In this document: positions 20,601 through 25,628 of the stretch, piece after piece | How positions within the stretch are numbered: position 1 is the first letter of the stretch | Layout of the letters: every line of letters starts with the position of its first letter | Source: CAZBDU01 sp964490725 | GTDB taxonomy: Bacteria; Spirochaetota; Spirochaetia; SZUA-6; DRHE01 | Assembly: GCA_964490725.1 (NCBI GenBank) | Contig: CAZBDU010000078.1 | Location: forward strand, 1 to 25,628 | Length of the DNA stretch: 25,628 nt | Direction of reading: 5' to 3' | The notes under the pieces: model-generated | Seen by the model: the letters and a program-made list of their open reading frames with translations, nothing else | Told to the model about the DNA's origin: nothing | Databases searched by the model: none | Made by a program: the position numbers and the translations under genes

Positions 20601-22797
20601 GATCACGGTGGGGCACATTTCGGAGTTTTCCAAGGGGTTCGTGCCGGCGGAGTACCGGCGGGACGGGCGAGGCGAGGATGACCTGCGCTTCCAGCAGAGC
20701 CGGCGGGAAGGCTACCGCTCGCTAAGGGCCGACCAGATCGAAATACTGGTGAAGAACAACAACACCGCCGAAGACTGGGACAGCGTGCTGGTGACCGAAG
20801 CCTTCGATCCCCGCCTGGTGCGAAACTGCCAGTTCTGGGGGCTGGTGCGGATCGGGAAGCTCTCGCCGAGCTTCCTGGAATACCACGAGATGCGGCTGCC
20901 CGTGGGCCTCTCGGACAGCACCATCATCAGCTGCGACATCGGCGATGAGGCGGCGGTCCACAACGTGCGCTACCTGGCCCACTACATCATCGGGGACCGG
21001 GTGGTCTTGTTCAACCTGGACGAGATGCACGCGGTGAACCACGCCAAGTTCGGCAACGGCGTGCTTAAAGAAGGGGAGCCGGAGTCGGTGCGCATCTGGC
21101 TGGAGGTGGGCAACGAGAACGGAGGGCGGAAGATCCTGCCCTTCGACGGGATGCTGCCCGCCGACGCCTACCTCTGGTCGCGCTACCGTGAGGAGCCCGA
21201 GCTGGTGGAGCGCTTCCGGGCCATGACGGACCGGCTGGTGGACAGCCGCCGCGGGTACTACGGAATGGTGGGGGACCGGTCGGTCATCAAGAACTGCCGC
21301 ATCATCAAGGACGTGCTGGTGGGCAGCGACTGCTACATCAAGGGGGCGAACAAGCTGAAGAACCTCACCATCAACTCCTCGGCGGAGGAGCCGAGCCAGA
21401 TCGGTGAGGGGGTGGAGCTGGTGAACGGGATCGTGGGCTACGGGAACCGCATCTTCTACGGCGTGAAGGCGGTGCGCTTCCTCACCGGGCGGAACGTGCA
21501 GGTCAAGTACGGCGCCAGGCTGCTCAACTCCTTTCTGGGCGCCAACTCCACGGTCTCCTGCTGCGAGCTGCTGAACAACCTGATCTTCCCCTTTCACGAG
21601 CAGCATCACAACAACTCCTTCCTCACCGCCTCCACCCTGCTGGGGCAGTCCAACATCGCCGCGGCGGCCACCATTGGCTCCAACCACAACTCCCGGGCCC
21701 AGGACGGGGAGATCCTGGCCAGCCGCGGATTCTGGCCGGGGCTGGCCTCCAGCTTCAAGCATTCCTCACGCTTCGCCTCCTACGTGCTGGCCGCCAAGGG
21801 CAGCTACCCCTGGGAGCTGAACATCACGCTGCCCTTCTCCCTGGTGAGCATGACCGAGGACCAGAAGACGATCCAGGTGATGCCGGCCTACTGGTTCGAG
21901 CACAACATGTATGCGGTGGTGCGCAACGCCCGCAAGTACCGCGCCCGGGACAAACGGGCGGTGAAGGAGCAACCCGTGGAGTACGATTTCCTGGCGCCGG
22001 ATACGGCCGAGGAGATGATCCGCGGCTTGGAGATCCTGCGCGCCGGGGTGGAGAAGGCTCTGGGCCGCGCGCTCACCGAGGCGGACCTGGAGCGCGCCGA
22101 TGAGCTGGACGCCGCCCTGGACCTGCGGCTTCCGGGGATGGCCGCCGGCCGGCCGGCGGCCATCCTGCACCCTCTGCGCGGCTATCGCTGGTACCGGACC
22201 ATGCTCCGCTATTACGGCGCCCGGGAGCTGAAGTCGATCGTGCAGGAGGCGCTGGCGGGCCCGGGGAACGGGAAGGGCGCGGTCTTCCGGGCGCTGGAGG
22301 CGGTGCGGGCGCGGCGCGCCGGGGCCTTTCGCAGCTGGGAGAACGTCGGCGGACAGATCGTTCCCGAGCCGGTGGTGCGGGAGATCCTGGACGGCGTGAC
22401 AGCCGGCCGCCTTTCCTCCTGGGAGCAGGTGCACGAGGCCTACCGCAAGGCCTGGGCGGACTACCCGGGCCAGAGGCGCAGCCACGCGCTGTTCTGCCTG
22501 CTGCTCAGCCATTCGCTGGAGGAGGGGGAGCTCGACGCGGCCCTGTTGAGGCAGTCTCTGCAGGAGTCGGTGACCGTCTCCCGGGAGCTGCTGCAGCGGG
22601 CCGAAGCGTCGCGCCGCAAGGATTTCGAAAACCCCTTCCGGCAGACGACCTTCAGGAACGCCCGGGAGATGGAGGCGGTCTGGGGGAAGCCGGAAGACAA
22701 CTCGTTCCTCAAAGGTTACAGGGAGGAAGTGGACGACTACTGCCGCGAGGCGGGCGAGCTGATGGCCCTTCTGGGCGGGGAGGATGCAGATGGCTAG
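20593..22797 (+). CDS. DUF4954 protein with left-handed beta-helix (hexapeptide) regions
   Basis: A 734-aa protein of unknown function matching the DUF4954 family. I prefer GTG at 20593, as AAGGAGGG (20578-20584) stands 8 nt before it; ATG at 20575 in the same frame is too near that site. It overlaps the ROK stop by 8 bases. Two hexapeptide-like stretches are visible: about 72-150 (RNCQFWGLVRIG ... ISCDIGDEAAVHN ... IIGDRVVLFN) and about 220-370 (GDRSVIKNCRIIKDVLVGSD, then ANSTVSCCELLNNLIFPFHEQHH and NIAAAATIGSNHNSR). Such helices occur in sugar-nucleotide and acyl transferases such as GlmU-C. The His-rich HEQHHNNS and SNHNSR could be catalytic or metal-binding. The C-terminal third (about 460-734) is mostly helical. 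It lies between a sugar kinase and an SDR in a tight operon, so a role on a sugar, sugar phosphate or sugar nucleotide is inferred; no activity is known. Confidence 0.85.
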   Translation: MSEITVGHISEFSKGFVPAEYRRDGRGEDDLRFQQSRREGYRSLRADQIEILVKNNNTAEDWDSVLVTEAFDPRLVRNCQFWGLVRIGKLSPSFLEYHEMRLPVGLSDSTIISCDIGDEAAVHNVRYLAHYIIGDRVVLFNLDEMHAVNHAKFGNGVLKEGEPESVRIWLEVGNENGGRKILPFDGMLPADAYLWSRYREEPELVERFRAMTDRLVDSRRGYYGMVGDRSVIKNCRIIKDVLVGSDCYIKGANKLKNLTINSSAEEPSQIGEGVELVNGIVGYGNRIFYGVKAVRFLTGRNVQVKYGARLLNSFLGANSTVSCCELLNNLIFPFHEQHHNNSFLTASTLLGQSNIAAAATIGSNHNSRAQDGEILASRGFWPGLASSFKHSSRFASYVLAAKGSYPWELNITLPFSLVSMTEDQKTIQVMPAYWFEHNMYAVVRNARKYRARDKRAVKEQPVEYDFLAPDTAEEMIRGLEILRAGVEKALGRALTEADLERADELDAALDLRLPGMAAGRPAAILHPLRGYRWYRTMLRYYGARELKSIVQEALAGPGNGKGAVFRALEAVRARRAGAFRSWENVGGQIVPEPVVREILDGVTAGRLSSWEQVHEAYRKAWADYPGQRRSHALFCLLLSHSLEEGELDAALLRQSLQESVTVSRELLQRAEASRRKDFENPFRQTTFRNAREMEAVWGKPEDNSFLKGYREEVDDYCREAGELMALLGGEDADG

Positions 22798-23656
22798 AAG
22801 CCTGGAGAGCTACTTCGGCCTGGCCGGTAAGGTGGCCGTGATCACCGGGGCCGGGGGGGGACTGTGCGGACACATGGCCCGGGCCCTGGGCGGGCTGGGC
22901 GTGCGGGTGGCGGTGCTGGATCTTGGCGCGGAGAAAGCGGCGGTGACGGCGGAGGCAGTTCGCGCCGAAGGCGGGGAGGCGGAGGCCTACCCCTGCAACG
23001 TGCTGGAGGAAGAGGAGCTGCGCCGGGTCTACCAGGGGATCTGCTCCCGCTGGCAGAGCCCGGATTTCCTGGTGAACGGCGCCGGGGGCAACGATCCGCG
23101 GGGCAGCACAGAGGTGGAGTTCGCCGAGAGGAGCTCCGGCAGCCAGAGGGCCGCCTCGGCCGCCGTGAAGGACTTTTTTGCCCTGGAGCTTTCCGGCTTC
23201 CGCGCGACCTTCGAGCTGAACTTCCTGGGCACCGTGCTGCCGACGATGGTCTTCACCCGGGGCATGGTGGACAGGGGCAGCGGCTCGGTGGTCAACATCT
23301 CCTCCCTCAATGCCCTCACCCCGCTCACCAAGATCCCCGCCTACTCCGGCGCCAAGGCGGCGGTGGCCAATTTCACCCGCTGGCTGGCCGTCCACTTCGC
23401 GCACACCGGGGTGCGCGTGAACGCCCTGGCGCCGGGGTTCTTCATGACCGAGCAGCTGCGCTTCCTGCACGTGGATCAAAGCACGGGCCGGCTCACCCCA
23501 CGGGCTGAAAGAGTGGTTGCCCACACTCCCATGGGGCGCTACGGGGAGCCCGACGACCTGGTGGGGGCGGTGATCTGGCTGCTGTCGGACTCCGCCCGCT
23601 TCGTCACCGGCGCCCTGGTGCCCATCGACGGGGGATTCTCCTCCTACAGCCTCTGA
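22790..23656 (+). CDS. SDR oxidoreductase, D-mannonate/fructuronate reductase-like
   Basis: A 288-aa short-chain dehydrogenase. ATG 22790 is chosen because GGGGAGG (22777-22783) is 6 nt upstream; ATG 22784 abuts that site. It overlaps the DUF4954 stop by 8 bases. Cofactor motif TGAGGGLC (19-26) has the LCG variant of the usual TGxxxGxG seen in the mannonate-oxidoreductase branch. Catalytic S172, Y185 and K189 (ISSLNAL...YSGAK) are in place, and DFFALELSGFRATFELNFLG is characteristic of that branch. It would oxidise or reduce a sugar acid or polyol such as fructuronate/mannonate with NAD(P). No UxuA or UxuB partner is nearby, so the exact substrate is uncertain. Last gene of the operon, with a shared hairpin downstream. 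Confidence 0.88.
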   Translation: MARSLESYFGLAGKVAVITGAGGGLCGHMARALGGLGVRVAVLDLGAEKAAVTAEAVRAEGGEAEAYPCNVLEEEELRRVYQGICSRWQSPDFLVNGAGGNDPRGSTEVEFAERSSGSQRAASAAVKDFFALELSGFRATFELNFLGTVLPTMVFTRGMVDRGSGSVVNISSLNALTPLTKIPAYSGAKAAVANFTRWLAVHFAHTGVRVNALAPGFFMTEQLRFLHVDQSTGRLTPRAERVVAHTPMGRYGEPDDLVGAVIWLLSDSARFVTGALVPIDGGFSSYSL

Positions 23657-23676
23657 CCCGGCCGAGCAGCGCCGGG
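23657..23676. terminator. Shared hairpin between convergent SDR and Pta-N-like genes
   Basis: CCCGGC (23657-23662) begins right after the SDR stop codon and pairs perfectly with GCCGGG (23671-23676) over an 8-nt loop; the opposing gene ends at 23685. No T-run. Confidence 0.45.
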
Positions 23677-23684
23677 AGGGGCGC

Positions 23685-24809
23685 CTAGCGGGCGGAGCCT
23701 GCGCGCCGCCGCTTGAGGCGTTCCACCAGGGCGTGAATGTCCACGTAGTCCTTGACCATCTGCTTCACTGTTTCGATCTTCTCCCGGTCCTCGGCCCGGA
23801 TCTTGATGATCAGGTTCGTGATCTTCTGCGCGGTGGCGAAGGTGTCGTCCTCCACCAGGATCACCGGCGTGGCGGTCTGCTTCAGGATCTTCAGCACGGT
23901 GTGGTTGGGCCAGACGCCGCAGGTGAGGATCATGCCTTTCACGCGGAACTCTTCCTCCAGCCCCGGTGCGTTTCCCGCCACCGCGGCGAGGATCAGGTCC
24001 TCCCGGTTGCCCGGCGTGACCAGCACCACGTCCCCCTTGAGGTAGTCGAACACCTCGTGGGAGGGCATGGCGCCGACCAGGATCCTGCTGGCCACCTGGT
24101 CCAGCCCCGCCTCCCCGCTCAGCAGCTCCCCCTTGATGTCCTCCTGCAGCTGCCTCAGGGTGGGGCTGGAGAGGAGCGGAAAGAAGGGGATGACGCCGAA
24201 GACCTCGATCCCCTTGCGTCTGAACCCCAGCCTGGCCAGCCGCTCGATCTTCTCGTACTTCTCGGGCATCACCTTGTTGACGATCACCCCCAGCACGTCG
24301 ATGCCGTTGTTGTCGAAGAGGGCCTTGTTCAGCGTCACCTCGTCGATGGGCCGTCCGATGCCGGCGCAGGTGACGATCACCACCGGCGCGTCCAGCATCC
24401 TGGCCACCGTGGCGTTGGACAGGTCCAGGACGGAGCCCACGCCGGCGTGCCCGGTGCCCTCGATGATCATGAACTCCTTGCCCTGGCTTTCGCGCCGGTA
24501 GGCCTCCTCGATGCGGCGCCGGAGCTCGCCGGAGTCACCGTGGAGGATGTACTCCTCGGTGAACCCGTGGGGGACCGCCACCGGGCTCATGTCGTAGAGC
24601 TGGCTGCCGAAGTGGAAGACCTCCCTCATGAGGCTGGCGTCCTTGTCGATCTGGTGGGCCCCGATGAGGCGCACCTGCTGGCCCACGGGCTTCATGTATC
24701 CCATCCTGGGGTACAGCTCGCTGATGGCCTGCAGCAGCCCCAGGGCCACCGTGGTCTTGCCGTCGTTCTGCCGCGTGGCGCCCACGTACAGGCGCAGAAG
24801 GCTGTCCAT
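23685..24809 (-). CDS. Phosphotransacetylase-N-terminal-like ATPase with DRTGG domain (free-standing)
   Basis: A 374-aa protein with no Pta catalytic domain. ATG at 24809 follows AGAGGACA; the frame continues 5' into the DUF3786 region but that part is not protein-like. Residues about 3-210 are a BioD/CobB-like P-loop domain (AAA_26) with Walker A GATRQNDGKTT (10-20, K18) and EGTGHAGVGSVLDLSNA as the ligand-facing loop. About 215-340 fits the DRTGG domain (LVGAMPSHEVFDYLKGDVVLVTP ... REDLILAA ... ILTCGVWPNHTVLKIL ... VILVEDDTFATAQKI). In long Pta enzymes this pair forms the regulatory N-terminus; free-standing forms exist in many bacteria and archaea with unknown function. It converges on the SDR and is divergent from the DUF3786 gene. 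Confidence 0.88.
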   Translation of the reverse strand: MDSLLRLYVGATRQNDGKTTVALGLLQAISELYPRMGYMKPVGQQVRLIGAHQIDKDASLMREVFHFGSQLYDMSPVAVPHGFTEEYILHGDSGELRRRIEEAYRRESQGKEFMIIEGTGHAGVGSVLDLSNATVARMLDAPVVIVTCAGIGRPIDEVTLNKALFDNNGIDVLGVIVNKVMPEKYEKIERLARLGFRRKGIEVFGVIPFFPLLSSPTLRQLQEDIKGELLSGEAGLDQVASRILVGAMPSHEVFDYLKGDVVLVTPGNREDLILAAVAGNAPGLEEEFRVKGMILTCGVWPNHTVLKILKQTATPVILVEDDTFATAQKITNLIIKIRAEDREKIETVKQMVKDYVDIHALVERLKRRRAGSAR

Positions 24810-24884
24810 TGTCCTCTGAGGGTAGTATGCCCGCCCCGGTGAGATCAAGCCGGCGGGCCTCCCCCAGCCTGCCCGCCCGGTCCC

Positions 24885-24913
24885 TTGATGCGACCGCCGC
24901 CGGCCACTAAGAT
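24885..24913 (+). promoter_or_regulatory. Candidate promoter of the leader ORF / DUF3786 unit
   Basis: TTGATG (24885-24890), exactly 17 bp, then TAAGAT (24908-24913): 4 of 6 matches at each hexamer with ideal spacing. It lies just upstream of an AAGGAG site (24925-24930). The transcript would start near 24920 and include the leader ORF. Confidence 0.45.
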
Positions 24914-24939
24914 GGCTGCAGCCGAAGGAGTTGCGTCGC

Positions 24940-24993
24940 ATGGGAGGCAGAGTGATCCCGGACTGTTCCCCGGCCGCGGAAGGGTGGGCGTGA
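24940..24993 (+). CDS. 17-codon leader ORF overlapping the DUF3786 start
   Basis: ATG at 24940 is preceded by AAGGAG (24925-24930) with a 9-nt spacer, the best ribosome binding site in this stretch. It encodes MGGRVIPDCSPAAEGWA and stops at TGA 24991-24993, sharing GTGA with the GTG start of the DUF3786 gene. It may be a leader peptide that couples translation. Alternatively the DUF3786 gene really starts here and a +1/-1 error in the sequence breaks the frame; the peptide itself matches nothing I know. Confidence 0.4.
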   Translation: MGGRVIPDCSPAAEGWA

Positions 24994-25604
24994 GCGCCGC
25001 GGACGGGACTTCCCACCTGCAGGGAAGCTACGACACCGCCCTGGAGCAGGCCAGGGCGCAGCTCCGGCGGGCGGACCTCCAGGAGGTGCGCCGCCGCAGC
25101 GGCGCCCAGGGAAACGGGCAGCGCCTGGTGCTGCCCTATCTGGGGGCGCGCTGCGAGGTCCTCCTGCCGGAGGCGCGCTTCCAGCCGGAGCTGCCTCTGG
25201 TGGAGAAGATCCTGGTCCTGCACTACCTGCTGGGCGCGGGCCAGGCGCCCACCCGGGGCGAGCTGGTGGCGTTCAAGAACCTTCCCGGGGCGGCCTTCTA
25301 CGAGGGTCCCTACCGGAAACGCGGGCCGGAGCGGATCGCAGCCCGCTTCGCAGCCGACGTGCGCCGCCTGCCGGAGGCTGCGAGGCCCCTGGGCGGAAGC
25401 CCCGCGGAGCTGGGGGACGTGTCGGTGCGCATTCCCGTTCTGCCGAAGATCGAAGCCGTGGTGGTGCTGTACGCGGCAGACGAGGAGCTCCCTGCGGAGG
25501 CGAGCATCCTGTTCAGCGATACCATCGTGAACTTCCTCCCCCTGGAAGACGTGGCGGTCCTCTCCGGGGTTATAGCCAGCAGGCTGGGGAAAGCGGCTGC
25601 CTGA
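24990..25604 (+). CDS. DUF3786 protein
   Basis: A 204-aa soluble protein from GTG 24990, which overlaps the leader ORF stop (GTGA) and has GGAAGGGTGG just upstream; in-frame sequence before it is not protein-like. It matches the DUF3786 family along its length: YDTALEQARAQLRRADLQEV, RSGA, LVLPYLGARCEVLLPE, then LPLVEKILVLHYLLGAG, the signature ELVAFKNLPGAAFYEGPYRKR, and late DEELPAEASILFSDTIVNFLPLEDVAVLSGVI. The family occurs in anaerobic Bacillota, Chloroflexota and Desulfobacterota; its function is unknown. No metal-binding cysteines are present here apart from one Cys in GARCEV. It is the last gene; 24 bases of unremarkable sequence follow. Confidence 0.85.
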   Translation: MSAADGTSHLQGSYDTALEQARAQLRRADLQEVRRRSGAQGNGQRLVLPYLGARCEVLLPEARFQPELPLVEKILVLHYLLGAGQAPTRGELVAFKNLPGAAFYEGPYRKRGPERIAARFAADVRRLPEAARPLGGSPAELGDVSVRIPVLPKIEAVVVLYAADEELPAEASILFSDTIVNFLPLEDVAVLSGVIASRLGKAAA

Positions 25605-25628
25605 GCGGCCGCCCGCCCGCTTGCGGCC

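Noticed and set aside
24810..24848. Possible minus-strand promoter for the Pta-N-like gene (TTGATC at 24848-24843 and TACTAC at 24827-24822)
   Set aside because: The spacer is 15 bp and the -10 is poor, so I do not list it as a feature.
1..25628. Search for tRNA/rRNA genes, CRISPR arrays, insertion sequences, prophage or toxin-antitoxin genes
   Set aside because: No cloverleaf-like, repeat-spacer, transposase or small paired-gene pattern was seen; the window is a metabolic gene region.

Overview
This window is GC-rich (roughly 70% by eye), densely coded bacterial DNA with strong GGAGG-type ribosome binding sites and frequent GTG starts. The gene content points to an anaerobe or facultative anaerobe: a tungsten-type aldehyde:ferredoxin oxidoreductase, a pyrophosphate-type phosphofructokinase, a DUF438/hemerythrin-like protein behind a perfect FNR-type palindrome, a free-standing phosphotransacetylase-N-terminal-like ATPase and a DUF3786 protein. 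A deep-branching high-GC Bacillota or Chloroflexota lineage would fit, but the sequence alone does not fix the phylum. I see no rRNA, tRNA, CRISPR array, insertion sequence or phage gene.

Layout. (1) 1-4190: an orphan hybrid histidine kinase (+) converges on a DUF438/hemerythrin/PAS protein (-); both look like redox or small-ligand sensing proteins. (2) 4191-8852: a divergent control region (FNR box, AT-rich promoter, possible operator), a FadR/FCD regulator, a thiamine-diphosphate enzyme of the 2-oxoacid decarboxylase/acetolactate synthase superfamily and an AOR-family oxidoreductase. Together they suggest a locally regulated route 2-oxoacid -> aldehyde -> acid + reduced ferredoxin (inference). 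(3) 8891-11501: a URO-D/MtaA-like protein (-), then a divergent pair encoding a short QueG-like double [4Fe-4S] protein and a B3/B4 tRNA-binding-fold protein. (4) 11502-15105: the 3' remnant of a lost permease, a low-complexity GC-rich scar, and a translationally coupled pair (unknown, possibly exported protein plus penicillin-acylase-type Ntn lipoprotein) on the minus strand. (5) 15106-23656: a sugar-metabolism region: a GATase1-like protein, a minus-strand ROK sugar kinase, and a tight five-gene plus-strand operon of PPi-PFK, SIS-domain isomerase/deaminase, a second ROK kinase, a DUF4954 beta-helix protein and a mannonate-oxidoreductase-like SDR. (6) 23685-25604: a Pta-N-like/DRTGG ATPase (-) and a DUF3786 protein (+) preceded by a 17-codon leader ORF that overlaps its start.

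The strongest candidate for an undescribed system is the five-gene sugar operon around DUF4954: kinase, isomerase, PPi-PFK and oxidoreductase make a sensible pathway into glycolysis, while DUF4954 has no known activity and is physically locked between the kinase and the SDR by overlapping stop/start codons. Second is the FadR-ThDP-AOR module. A genome-style observation is that every convergent gene junction carries a GC-only hairpin without a U-tract.
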